64,000 nt of DNA, taken from Utricularia gibba (taxonomy: Eukaryota > Streptophyta > Magnoliopsida > Lamiales > Lentibulariaceae). Shown here piece by piece: positions 44,227 to 56,600 of the stretch (position 1 is its first letter; each line of letters begins with the position of its first letter). The stretch covers positions 1,612,001-1,676,000 of the forward strand of contig NEEC01000015.1 of assembly GCA_002189035.1 (NCBI GenBank). Direction: 5' to 3'. Made by a program: the position numbers and the translations under genes. The notes under the pieces were generated by a model. That model made no database searches. It was not told the origin of the DNA and saw nothing but the letters and a program-made list of their open reading frames with translations.

Positions 44227-47200
44227 ATGATGGATGGTGAAAATGAGACACCTCTGAGTTGCTCAGGTGGCTTATCCGCTGTGGAAGATACGCCTGTTGA
44301 TGATTCTAAATACTTCCGTAACATTGCTTGCAGTCTGCCGCCCCAGCCCCTGAAGGACTTACTCGGCGCTGGCGTTAGTTTTTGCCCCTGTCATGATTTC
44401 TGTTTGTAAAGATCTTTCTTTTTTTCCAATGCGTTTTTTCTGCGTAATTTGCGTTTCGAGAATTTGTGCGTCACGCAACTGATTATTTAATGCATACAGG
44501 TCTGTGAGCGATGCATATTCAGAGTATTTTCTCGTCATGAATCGATTTTGTTATATGGGTCCTCTTCAACGCCAGTTTTGAGAGATGCCCTTCATGAGTT
44601 AACCGAGAAAGCTGGTGGCGGAAACAATATCAGTGATACTATAGGCGAAAATGATTTGGCTGAGACAGAACGTGGTCAGGAATTAGAAGTGTTCAAAGTC
44701 TGCAATGCCTGTCTTGGTATTTTGCAATTTGCATATCAAGGCGATGAAAGGGGAACACTGGTAAAGAAGGACTGTGCTAGTGTTTTTTCTGCTGCATTGG
44801 GGGATTATCTAAAGCAAGAAGGTCACCAGTTCGAGAGTTTCTCTCTGGAAGTCTCACTTCCACAACGTGTAGTTGAAAACGAGAAAGCAATTCAGTAAGA
44901 TACTGATTCAAAGAGCTTTTTTTTTTTAATGTTTTATGATCCTGATTGGATGTTATTTCTGTAGTTTTTCACCTGAGACATTTAGTTTTTGCGTGTTAAT
45001 TGATGAGAAATTGTTGTTCAGGTTGTATATAAAAAATAAGTATAGCTCTGAACCTTGGTTTCTCGACAAGTTTACAGATGAAGGCATTAGTGTCAAAGAA
45101 TCCCTTAAAAAGTCCTTGACAACTTCGCTAGAACAGCTTCTGGTAAGTGCTGAAATTTTCTTGTTACTGCTCTATTTTATATACAAGCGCTTGGTTGTAA
45201 GATAACATATGTGTGAGATAGAGTGAGGATCGGCTCATTAATTTTCTTCTTTTATCAAAATTCCCCTGTAAAATATTTACATATTTCAGGGTGTGAGGTC
45301 TAGTGAGAGTTCTTTCAGAATACGGCTTATATATACACTTCCGAATGCAGCAAACCCGAAGCAGCAAACTGCTGAAAATAATCGCTGCCTTAAAAGGAGG
45401 AAAACAGGTGAGATCATTCTGTTTTCTTTGGCCATGTCTTGGCGTTTCAAGGAATTTAATAAAATGAAAATATCCCTGGTTAAGAAAAAATGGATTCTGT
45501 TTACATTAATAAAACTCTGCCTGGTTCTGTTCTATATATGTTTTTTTCTTTATACACTCTGTAATTTTTGAAACAGGTGATGATGTTATCTTGAGGAAGT
45601 GCGCTGATGTGACTGAAAACAGCACATGTGAACTGACTAAAAATTCTTTAGTCGTGGAAGAAAATGATGAAATGGTCAGACAGGCGTTTCATTTAGATGA
45701 TGTACGTTCTTTTAGCAGACATCAGTGTACCTTACCACTGAACCCGTTCGAATTTAAGGCTATCAGGACCATCACTCTCCCATTTTATTACTGGTTTATG
45801 AGGAACCGCTACTAATGGACAGAATCGTGCAGGAATAACAGTTGCCACTTTGTTTTTTTCAGGTTCATGAGTGCTGCTTCTTAACTTTCAGTTGCTATAG
45901 GACTCCTGTCTATGTAGGTGGTAGATATCTAAAGGTGCAGCAGCTTAAGCCTCTCGTTTTTTAACATCACTGTTTTCCATAAAGATGAGAGGATCTTTGA
46001 TTGTTAACTATCACTGTTGCTACGTGTTGCATGCAGTACTCTAGGAATGTTAGCCAGACACGGTGGATAATTGATGACGAGAGAATGGGAGAAGCATCCG
46101 TAGAGGTGATGAATTTTCTTCACTTTATCTTTTATTTATTCTGATTCTGTAAGCTGTTGATTTTTTTTAATGCAGGAAATAGTAGGTGGCAACATCCTTC
46201 CAATTTTTAGTGCGGATAGTTACAAGTTCCATGCTGCTGGACGAGAAGATATTGATGTTGTACTTGTGATAGCTTTTTTCTTTGTGAGCGATTATGATCC
46301 TGAATGGGCTCTTTGTCTTTGCAGGTCAGAATGCTGGGTACTGGTAGACCATTCCTAGTTGAGATCCAAAACGCACGCAAAATTCCTTCCTATCCATTGC
46401 TAAAGGAGATAGAGTTGAAAATAAATAGCCTTGAAAACAAATATGTATGGCCTAGAATAAATTTTCATCAATTTTTTGCACACAAGTTTTTCAGTGTATC
46501 TGTTATGTAACATGTTGCCCTGTTGCTTTTGCAGGTGAGAGTAAGAAATCTTGGCATTTTAGATAATCAAGGCTGGGACCTAATGCGTGAAGGTGAAGCA
46601 GAGAAACAGGTATAGCGTTGCTGTTGGTCAATTGCATCTCTGTTACTGGACAGTTCAAGTTTTTCATTCGTATATTTATCATCATTTGCGAACTACTTTT
46701 TTGAATTGTGAAATTTGGACGTAAATCTGTGTGTAAAAGCTTGTCTCAGGGCAAGTTCCAATATGAGTTAGTTGGGCTGAAATGAATCTCCAAAAATTTC
46801 CACAGAAACAGTATTGTGCACTTGTATGGATATCTCGGCCTCTTAGCAGCAATGATGAGGAGAAGTTATCATCTCTCAAGGATATGGTACCATTGATGAA
46901 CTCGGCCTTCCTTGTTCCCATTGCATGACGATATGTGTGTTGTGCTTTGATTTTTCCAAATACATTTATTTCTATGCATCTCTGGTCTGATCATGAACCA
47001 TTTGCCTCATGCAGAAAATACTGCAGAAGACACCAGTCAGGGTGCTCCATCGTCGAAGCCCATTAGATCGTGAAAAAACTATACACTGGTCAGCATCCCA
47101 ACATTCATAACCCCATGTGCCACCTCCATGCTATCTAAAGCGCTTATTTTGAGATTGCAGGATGAGAATAGAGACGATCCCCAGCAGCCCTCATTATTTT

Positions 47201-47539
47201 CTTCTCCACCTATGCACACAGGTTTGTCAAGCTTTTTGTGGCATTTACAATGAGTGGTAGGTATCCTAACCATAATGGTCTCAGTACGGAACCTCAACTG
47301 ATCCTCGTGTTGCTATCTAGGCTGGGACTTACATCAAGGAATTCATTCATGGTGATCTGGGGCGTACACATCCGAGGTACGGCGTGTGGCTTCTTACTTT
47401 ACCAGTATGGTGTGGACACAGAAATTTTGAATATGGTTTATGGCCTTTGTCTCCCAGCTTGGGTTCTATTCTGGAATGCAGAGCAGAGATTCTGCAGCTC
47501 GATGTAACAGATGTGAAGATGAACTGTTTTCAAGGTTGA
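44227..47539 (+). CDS. PUS10: tRNA pseudouridine synthase Pus10
   Basis: Pseudouridine synthase of the TruD/Pus10 class; archaeal and animal homologues modify tRNA U54/U55. Exons: 44227-44373, 44500-44894, 45022-45142, 45290-45407, 45577-45701, 45863-45934, 46037-46105, 46176-46256, 46325-46444, 46535-46609, 46806-46886, 47015-47088, 47161-47221, 47321-47376, 47458-47539; 558 residues. The N-terminal zinc site is CERC (about 51-54) and CNAC (117-120). The catalytic motif is REDID (372-376), followed by VRMLGTGRPFLVEI. The C-terminal block AGTYIKEFIHGDLGRTHP joins SLGSILECRAEILQLDVTD only if the 81-nt intron at 47377-47457 is removed. The exon ending at 46256 could instead end at 46259 (one extra Val); the family favours 46256. 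Confidence 0.95.
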
Positions 47540-49689
47540 GCGAGTAACTCTTTCTCCTCACGTGTGAGCTCGCCGGAAAAATAATGGAACCTCCGATCTC
47601 CGGCTCTTCACTCCGAGCACACCGCCGGAGAAAACGCTTGGGAGCCGTGGCCGGTGGCCCTCAGCTGTTGTATCATGTAACCTTTACCAGAATTATTTTT
47701 ATTCACAAAATTTCGAATAATATCTTTAAAGCTGCAACCGCTTTTTGAATATGTCGTCATAAATGAAATTTATTCTTACAATAAATTTGTTTGTAAAAAT
47801 AATATTAATTTTAACCTCACCAAATGAGTCATGAATTTTAAATTATGTACAACCAAATAAATCATTAAATTAATTTTACCGACTTGATTTTTAAAATCAT
47901 TTAAAAAACTTTACTGTGAAGATATTGTATTAAAAGGCTTGATGTCTAAACCAATTAAAGATAATGTTTTTAATTTCATAAAAAAAAGCGAAAATTTGAA
48001 TAAATCTAAAATCTAAAATGTTTTTTTTAAGGAAATTTAAACATTGATGGAATGTCTAAACCTCTTGAAACATTGTTAGGGTTTACCTCATCAGACAGGG
48101 CAATGAAATAATTGCCCCCATAAATATAACCATTAAATCAACAATTATTATTTTGACATAAACAGCCCCTTTTTTATTTATTGTGCCTTCTTTTTTCATA
48201 ATTTAATACATGATTTTGAACTCATCAATGCCTTTTCTTTTTTTTTGGGTTAAAAAAATAAAATTGGAAAACATTAATTACGCACACAAAGGGAGGAGAG
48301 ATGAGATGATAATGTGTGTTGTTAGCTTGGAAGTAGATGAATCCATGAATGTTGAATTGAATTCCTGTGGATGTTGGTATCTCGTTTAAATATACTTTTT
48401 TATTATATTCCTCTTTTAATTTTTTCACATCATTATTATTATTTTTTGAAAAACAAAATTGTAGGTGGCCAGAGAAATGTTTAATGCCCACATTGAATAT
48501 GTGACTCGAATTTAATGTGTTGTGCAGCAAAAATGAAATGCAATCTCCATTATTCTCTTTTTTATTTTCAATTTTCAACCCCCCTCCATTCAATCTTATT
48601 TATTCACCCGCCCCCGCCCCTCATTCCCTTCCTTACTTAACATGATGAACTCGGAATGAGTTTCGAAACGATATATCATGGATAATATGAATTATCACGA
48701 TTTGAAATATATTATGTAAATACACTTATAACGATGTCGGTTCGGATTATTTTTCAATGTGTTTTGAATTGTGTATGGTATGTGATTAGGTGTGGTGTAT
48801 GAATTGAGTTGGGGAGGAGGTGAAGTAAAACACACATACTATTAGAGGCTATGGAATAGTGGTGGCAACTGGCAAGGCAAGGCATAGGCATGTTGAGACA
48901 AGGGGGCTGTGGACATAATTACATTTGGGGGGGTGGGAGGGTTTTGATGAACCTCCCAATCCTGTTCAAATAGTGCACATGGACAGGAGATATGGGATAG
49001 ATTCTCCCTACCAACTTTTAGCCAAGGGACCTCTTCCTCACTCATTCACTCCACCTAATTTGAAATTTGAGATTTTTTAATTTATAAATATTCTACTTCG
49101 CATAAGTTCTATGGATGTTATTAAGTGTTTTGTAGAATAACTTGTATTAAAATTTATTTAATTGAAGCAATAATAATAAGTAAAAATGTATTCAAACAAA
49201 AGAATAGATTTAATTATTGAGTTTGAATATGTAACTAAAACTACCAAAGAAGTAATAATCAGTCAGAATTCATGGATGAAATAAAATATTTAGGATAATT
49301 TGTGAGAAGGGCGGGTCGGGTCGGGTCAGTGGGGATCTGACCCGGGTTTGAATGCATGGGCTGACCGGGAGGAGGCATCGATCACGGTAGCAATAAGAGG
49401 AGCTGTCGCTCTGCCGAGCGGAAGCCAATCAATCTCCTTCCTTCCCTTCCCCCACACCGTCTCGCACTCCATTCAATTTCTCTACTTTTTTTTCCTTTTC
49501 CTTTTCGTCTCTTTCTTATGCCGCTGCCCTGGTTAGCAGCATTACCCCTCCGTTTCCGCTTTTGTACTTTTGCTTTGTCGTCGTGTCTTTCCTCTCCTCC
49601 TCCAACCATCTCTGTGTTCTTCTTCTTTTTTTTGCGTCCACAAGTGGGTTTTCGACAGCCTGCGTCTTCTGCAGTTTGGTACACCTGGG
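47540..49689. other. 2.1-kb intergenic region, RopGEF leader at its end
   Basis: Mostly AT-rich without coding potential. GGGTC repeats lie at 49312-49327. A pyrimidine-rich stretch (about 49430-49640) before the RopGEF ATG is probably its 5' leader. A 67-codon minus-strand frame at 48842-49045 has no recognised family. Confidence 0.55.
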
Positions 49690-51965
49690 ATGGATGAGGA
49701 TACCAATGGTGTGATTTTGCGGCGCTCCGATGACGAGGAGTTCGGGGACATGGAGTCCCGCCGTTTCAGCGAGAGTTACAGTCTCAGCGCCGATGTGAGT
49801 GAGTCCGAGAGTTCAACATCTACCGCCGCTACATTCTCTTCATACCACCGCCCGACGCCGCCGGTTGTCAAGTGCCCCACTCAAAAAACTCAGCCTCTGG
49901 ATCTCACCGGTTAGTTTCGCTTTCTTCATCAGTCCTGCATCTGCAATGCAATCCAATTCATCAGTCGTATCACAACATTCGCTCGATTCGGTTCTGTATG
50001 CCGTAAATAGGAGAAGATTCATTCGTGTATAGTGACGAATTCAAGCCATTTTGTCAACACGCAGTTTTACTGTCCTCTTTGAAAAGCCACTCACGAAATA
50101 CTACCTTGGTTTCTTTTTTCCTTAGTAGTGCACAATGCCCCTCTTTTGTAGTACAGTTTGTTCAAGTCGTTAATGTCTACGCCTGACGACATGTGTTTCC
50201 TGTGTGGATTCAGAGTCTGAACTGATGAAAGAAAGGTTTGCCAAGTTGTTGCTTGGAGAGGATATGACTGGCAGTGGGAAGGGAGTTACCACTGCTCTTG
50301 CAATCTCCAATGCAATCACCAAACTTGCAGGTTTTGAAACCAAGCTTCTCAATCCACTTGTATATTTTTTATGCAGATTTAAGTGTACGATGAAAAATCA
50401 TATCAAATCATCCTGTCTAATCCACAGCTTCTGTCTTTGGAGAAGTATGGAAATTGGAGCCGGTAACCTTGGAGAAGAGGTCAATGTGGGAAAGAGAGAT
50501 GGACTGGCTTCTCTGTGTCACAGACTCCATCGTCGAGCTAGTTCCATCTGTTCAAGATTTGCCCGGTGGAGGCAGCCGCTTTGAAATTATGGTACCTCAA
50601 CAAAGATCAGACTTGTTTGTCAATCTTCCGGCACTCAAGAAACTAGATGGAATGTTGATGAGCATCCTTGATAGTTTTGATGATACTGAATTTTACTACA
50701 TTGATAGTGGGATAGTTGCGGCAGATGGTGAAAATCTAGGCGACTATTCGTGCTCAGCATCTTCAAGGAGGAGGTCAACCTCCATGGAGGGAAAATGGTG
50801 GTTGCCATTTCCAAAAGTTCCTCCTATTGGTTTGTCGAGAGGGACTAGAAAGAAACTACAGCAATGCAAGGAGTGCAGCCATCAAATCTTTAAGGCTGCT
50901 GTTGCTATCAACACCAGTGTGATTCTACAAATGGGAGTTCCACAAGTCTATATGGAAAGCTTGCCCAAGGTGACCACTTTAAATAGTTATTGTTGATGCA
51001 CCCACCCCCTGTTATTTCCCAGTTAATCATATCATAAAATCATGTGGCAATGGAAAGTGTTCTTGGCAGCAAAGCGACTGAGGGCCATTGCATTTGGTTA
51101 ATAATGGATATTGAATGATGCTCAACGTTTGTTGCTGATTAAAGTCCTACTGTCTGTTGCAGAGTGAAAAGGCTTGTTTGGGTGAAACCTTGCATCGTTT
51201 CATAACCGCAGATCATTTCTCCCCTGAGTGCCTTCAAGATCACCTCGACCTTTCATCTGAATTCAGCACCATGGATACTGCAAACCGGATAGAGAGCGCA
51301 ATGCACATTTGGAGGATGAAATATCAGAAGAAGAAGCCAACCAACGCAAAAACAGGATTGTTTTGGGGAAGCACCAAGATCCTCGTTAGTGATGCAGAAA
51401 AGAGCAAACATTTTGCAAGCCGAGCAGAAACTCTTCTCAAGAACTTGAAGCTACGGTTTCCCGGCCTCCCACAGACTGATCTCGACACTATCAAGATTCA
51501 TCACAACAAGGTAACGCAACTCCTACCATATACATATACACATACATATGCTCCCTCCCCTGCCCTGCAAAAGAATCCTGCTGATCCACATTGGTTCCTT
51601 CCTCTTCCTCTCAGGATGTTGGGCAAGCCATTCTGGAAAGCTACTCAAGGGTGCTGATGGGCTTGGCCGTCAAGCTGATGGCACGAATCAACGACCTGTT
51701 GTACGTAGACGAAGCAACGAAACGACGCGCAATAACAGGGGGAGCTTCCATTCCCTACATCAGACTAGCCTCTCCAGGTCCATACTACCACCGGCCCTCC
51801 TTTGCATCATCATCTGTTGTGTCCGGTAATCCCTTCCCTGGCTCCATCCCATCAACCCACCTACGGAGATCAGCCAGCCAGCCCTCCTCCCGTCACAGTC
51901 TTGATCTAGACCTTAAACACCTAACCTTGAGAGAATCCAGCAATGGAAGGTTTCGTTTCTCTTAG
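49690..51965 (+). CDS. ROPGEF5: Rop guanine nucleotide exchange factor, PRONE domain (RopGEF5-like)
   Basis: Activates ROP/RAC small GTPases at the plasma membrane in polar growth and signalling. Exons: 49690-49909, 50214-50330, 50428-50969, 51163-51510, 51615-51965; 525 residues with clean phases. The variable N-terminus is Ser-rich (about 1-75). The PRONE domain (about 75-440) includes [92 protein letters not shown] and [20 protein letters not shown]. The tail is Ser-rich. The paralogue assignment rests on gene order: it is followed by MEE60-like and NEDD1, the arrangement I recall around Arabidopsis ROPGEF5. Confidence 0.93.
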
Positions 51966-52744
51966 AAGCTGCAGTTGAGTTGTAATATGAAGATGGGGGA
52001 GATCCCCCCCATTCTCTTCCTTCCTTCCATTTACTATAAAATAATAACGCAAACTATACTTATTCATGGTTACTAAAAAGATGGTTGCATTAACCATGTT
52101 AAAAAAGCCCCATGTTCTTAATTTTAAATTATTATTTTTATAATGAAATGGAATTAATTTGTAAAAAAAAACATTAAAGCTTGGTAGTTGACTTCTATTG
52201 AAATCGGATTGCCTTGGGACCATCGGTTCGATAACATAGTTTAATATAGCGGGACAAATATTTATTTTATGCGACTGGCCATTTACTTATTTTCTCCATT
52301 ATTTTTTATGCAAAATAAAATTTCCCATTTGAATAATTTTAAAATATTTAAAATTTTGATCAAATAATTCATTTAAAAAAATTAAAATTTAAATACAAAG
52401 ATTAGGTTTCAAAAAACTCGAGTGTCCCCAAAATACAAATCAAACGAGAATTTGTATTCATCAATGTTTTGAATTTTGAAAAATTTCAGATTTCGAGTTT
52501 TTCCGAAATAAAAATATTTTTAAATTTGACCAAAATTTCAGGTTTAGGTAAAATATTAAATAATTGTGTTTCATATACTAAAAAATAGGGTTATGAGCCT
52601 GGGTTTGTAATAGCCCATGTCTTCTGGGCTTCATGGGCCCAAACGTTGGCTCACTTTCCGGGAAAAGTGGAACGCGTAAAGCAGAAGCTAATCGGAATCT
52701 GGATCTTATAGCCACCGGCCATCGGCCGCTCCCCAAACTAGAAA
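51966..52744. other. RopGEF 3' UTR and MEE60 promoter
   Basis: AT-rich from 52050 to 52600, then a GC-richer promoter with site II elements directly upstream of the MEE60-like gene. Confidence 0.5.
52612..52639 (+). promoter_or_regulatory. Cluster of three site II (TGGGCY) motifs before the MEE60-like gene
   Basis: AGCCCA (52612-52617, reverse), TGGGCT (52625-52630) and TGGGCC (52634-52639) fall within 28 bp, about 105-130 bp upstream of the ATG. This is a TCP-type proximal promoter signature; function inferred. Confidence 0.5.
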
Positions 52745-53278
52745 ATGTCGGCGACGAGCATTCACATCACGGCGCTGGACGGCATCGTGAACGTCAATTC
52801 CCTCTTCACTCTAGCCGTCTTCATCGGGCTCACCTGGAATCCGAACGACCCGAGCAACAGCCTCCTCGACCCGAGCCGATCTCCGCAGTGCGTGCCCGGG
52901 TCAAGCGTCTCCGAGAATCTTGTCAGCTTCCACGTCTTATCTTTCACCTGCTTCCTCTTCTCCAGCCTGGTGGCCCTAGGGCTGAAGCAGGCGATAAGGC
53001 TCGCGAACGGCGGGGGTAACCATCGCGTCTGGGTGGTGGATCTGGCGAGAGTGAACAAGCCCTTTCTTCTGGTGGGGTATGCGGTGTCGAGTGCGGGTTC
53101 GGTGTTGGGCTCGGTGTTTCTGATGCTGGCGCTGGTGAATGTGGTGGAGATTAAGCTTGGGGTACTGGGTTGCGGCGGCGATGGGTACGGGTACTTGGCG
53201 GTGGTGCCGTTGCTGGTGTTGGTACCCTCCGGGCTGCTTGTTTATGTTTCCATTGTCTTCTACGCCTTCACTCGCTGA
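52745..53278 (+). CDS. MEE60: Four-helix membrane protein, MEE60-like
   Basis: Intronless, 177 residues. Four hydrophobic helices are visible: around NVNSLFTLAVFIGLTW, FHVLSFTCFLFSSLVALGL, PFLLVGYAVSSAGSVLGSVF and VVPLLVLVPSGLLVYVSIVF. The opener ITALDGIVNVNSLFTLA and the closer VFYAFTR match my memory of Arabidopsis MEE60 (At5g05950, maternal effect embryo arrest 60). Its molecular function is unknown. Its place between RopGEF and NEDD1 supports orthology. Only 366 bp separate it from the NEDD1 start. Confidence 0.85.
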   Translation: MSATSIHITALDGIVNVNSLFTLAVFIGLTWNPNDPSNSLLDPSRSPQCVPGSSVSENLVSFHVLSFTCFLFSSLVALGLKQAIRLANGGGNHRVWVVDLARVNKPFLLVGYAVSSAGSVLGSVFLMLALVNVVEIKLGVLGCGGDGYGYLAVVPLLVLVPSGLLVYVSIVFYAFTR

Positions 53279-53644
53279 CCCATGAGTCAAAAACTTTCTC
53301 CAAAATGTCAACGCAGATTGTTTTTATCCATTTATTTAAAAATTAAATAAAATCTCCAGCTCCAGCTCATTTCATTATTTAATGATTATTTTGATAATTT
53401 TATTGCAATTTTTATTTGTATATAAATATTTTGATATTTTGATTTCGAGAGGGATTGGGACAGCTTTTAACCTGTAAAGAGCCCCTACTCCCCTTTTCGC
53501 GTTTTATTTTCTTCTCAGAAACCTTTTGAATTGCGCTTCCCATCCTCTCCTTCACAGAACTGGCGATCGCTCGCGGAAGCGGACACCCGCAGTCAGTGCG
53601 AACTCCGACTACCCCGAGAAGCTCAACCTTTTATCCGTTGATCC
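53279..53644. other. Short spacer before NEDD1
   Basis: Holds the MEE60-like 3' UTR and the NEDD1 promoter and leader. No distinct motif called. Confidence 0.5.
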
Positions 53645-56600
53645 ATGAATTCGGCGGGATCGGGGAAATTGCTGCTGGCGGCGACTGGTGGAGACACCGT
53701 GAAGCTGTTCGACGTCTCTTTGGAGCCTCAAAATCCCTGCGTCCTCACATACATTCCCTCTCCGGGCTCTCGTGTTAATTCCATTAAATGGAATCACAAC
53801 AGTAACTGCGCATTATTATCTCTGATCTCTTTTGATTGCCTTCTCTCTTTGTTTTTGTCTTGTTGATGCATTTAGCTTGGGCTTTTGTTCCATTTTTGTA
53901 GACTTAGTCTTGGCGACTGCTGGTCAAGATGGTAAAATATCAATGTGGAGAAAAAATGGCCGTAACTTGTGGACTCTGCCGGCCAAAAATGCCAGGTCAG
54001 AAATACCGGAGGTACATTTTTAAAATGTCGATTGGTTTCTTTTGTTGGCTTTATTGAAACTCCATGCCCAGTTTACGTAGGACGAGGAGTGTATCAAACG
54101 TGGTATTCTTGTGTGTGAATGAAACCGTTTTCTTTTGGTTCGATGTTTGAGCATGGTTTTCTTCTGCTGCTTTCGGTTATTCTTGAGCAGTGCATGGGAT
54201 ATATTGATTGTTCAGCTGCATACAGAACTTGGCTTAATTTGGTGATTGTCTCTTCTGTCGAATGTTTTCCTCATGGTTTGAATTCTGATAGCGCTTCTTG
54301 TATGCACAAGTCTTCAGAGGCTATATCAACCATCAACTTCAGCAATAAAGGGTCTCGGTATCTTTGCTCTGGTGGAAGTGGCCAAGTTGTGCGAATATGG
54401 GATTTGCAGAATAAGCGTTGCATTAAATGGCTGAAAGGTCATACTGATACAATAACAGGTGTGGTGTACAACTGCAAAGATGAACATATAGCATCTGTGA
54501 GTCGTAAAGGAGATCTTATTCTTCACAACCTTGCATCTGGTACTAGGGCTGCTGAACTTAGAGATCCTAACGGACAGGTTCACGAGCTCTGATTTAAGTT
54601 GTTCACTATTCGTTGTTATATCTCATATATTTATATGAGTGTTTTATCTCTAGGTTTTGGGTGCTCTTGATTACTCCCGAATGAGCAGGCACCTTTTGGT
54701 TACAGCTGGTGATGATGGTTCCATTCACCTGTGGGATACAGCTGCTCGCAGCCCGAAGGTTTGCATAATTGAAATGGATGATTTGTTAATCAAACGGTTA
54801 CCTAACCATATAACCCTGCCATTTGTTTGAGCATCATGATTTGGGGATTCCTTGTAAGCATGGGGGGTTCAAAGCTTGTGCCTTGAAAAACCTGGATGAA
54901 GACTGCAGATTATTTGAAGCTGAATTTTTTTGTGTTGTGTAGTCGCATCCAATTGCACCAAGCATTCATGATTTTTTTCCTGCTGTCAGTTGCTTTAGTT
55001 TTAGATTTAGTATTGTATTATTCTTGCTCTGTTCTGTTAGCCTCCTGGGGTATTTTTATTGATAATTTTTCAGCCTCTGTTGCGCCGTAATATGAATTGA
55101 GATGGAAGCTGGTATTATTCATGTGAAAACAATACTTTTCATGTCACAGATGTCATGGCTCAAGCATCATTCTGCTCCAACATCTGCTGTCAGTTTTTTA
55201 CCCTCCAATGACAAGGTGTGCCTCATTAGTTCTACCTTGAAAATTCTGGTCTTTCTTTTTACTAGTGTTTTTGCATCCACTTATATTTCCTGTGTTGATG
55301 ACAGATTATAGCTAGTGTTGGTCTGGATATGAAGTTATACGTTTTTGAATCTGGATCCAGGAAGCCATCTTCCTGCATTTCTTATGAGGCACCTTTTTCA
55401 TCTCTGGCAGTCGCTGATGATGGATTGACCTTGGCAGCTGGTACAAGTACAGGCCAAGTAGTATTTTATGATGTTCGTGGGAAACCACAGCCAATTACTA
55501 TTCTTCGTGCATATGGGAACTCTGAGGTGATTATTCCTTTTTTTTCCTGTGCTTGGACATGTTTTCTGTATAGTTTTTTATCCGATAATTTTATGCAAAG
55601 ATACTACTTGACCAATTTATCATGCTTATGACTAATTACCTTTTTTAAGGCCATCACAAGTCTTTGCTGGCAAAGGTCAAGGCCTATTACTGTTACTGAA
55701 AGCAAATTTAACGATGAAACTGTTCTTCTGGCTGGTGACGTTAGTGACTCTGTTCTTATGCCGGATCCCCTTCCATCAAAGGCTTCATCTTTTCAGTCAA
55801 GTGCATCCAATGATTTAGTTTCTTTCCCTGTTGGATCCACAACAAATGCACTCAGCTTACCTGCTTCAGAGGAAACACCATATAAAAACAACTTGTTGAC
55901 TGCTGTAACTTTGAAAAGACTGCATCCGGCTCGAACTTACAACATCAAGGATGATATGGAGGTGTTCTCCCCTCTTGTGGAAGTTCAACCAATTACGCCT
56001 GATCCTGATAAAATGTGGAGGGACGCCGATGCAAACTTGAAGAAAGACAATGATAAAAGGTCTTCTCTTCCATTTTCTAATTGGAGGTTTGGACAACCTG
56101 AGGATAAAATTGACGATAGCCATCCAATAACAGATTGGAAATCAGGCTTTGTCTCCAAGCAGGTAGTTCATCCCAAGTGTTCATCATACCCTTTCTGTTA
56201 CTTTTTTGCTTTTGCGTTTTCATATGAGCGGGGACTGTAAGCAGTTTTCTCTCTATAAAATAATCGTCATTAATATTTTCAGAAAGTGAGGGAGTCTAAG
56301 TATCTGAAACTTAACCCGAAAAAATGGAGCTATAGTCTTTTTATTTCTGAATTACATGCCTGTTGTCTTTTCTGAGAAATATCTTGGAAGCAGTCTGTTG
56401 TTTACTCGCCCTGATGGCTTTTTTTTTGTACGATCTACTTTTTTTCCTATTGGCCATTTTTTTGGTGAAAGGGCTGTTTATACAGAAGGTTATTTCGAAA
56501 ACCACATGATTTTGTAGATTATATATTAAGAAATCCATGACAAGTGAGATATTTTTTCACAAACATCGGTTGAAGTAGCCTAAACATGCAATTCATGTAG

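Noticed and set aside
48842-49045. 67-codon minus-strand frame MSEEEVPWLKVG...
   Set aside because: Short, no family, flanked by AT-rich spacer and containing G-run-derived residues; chance frame is more likely.
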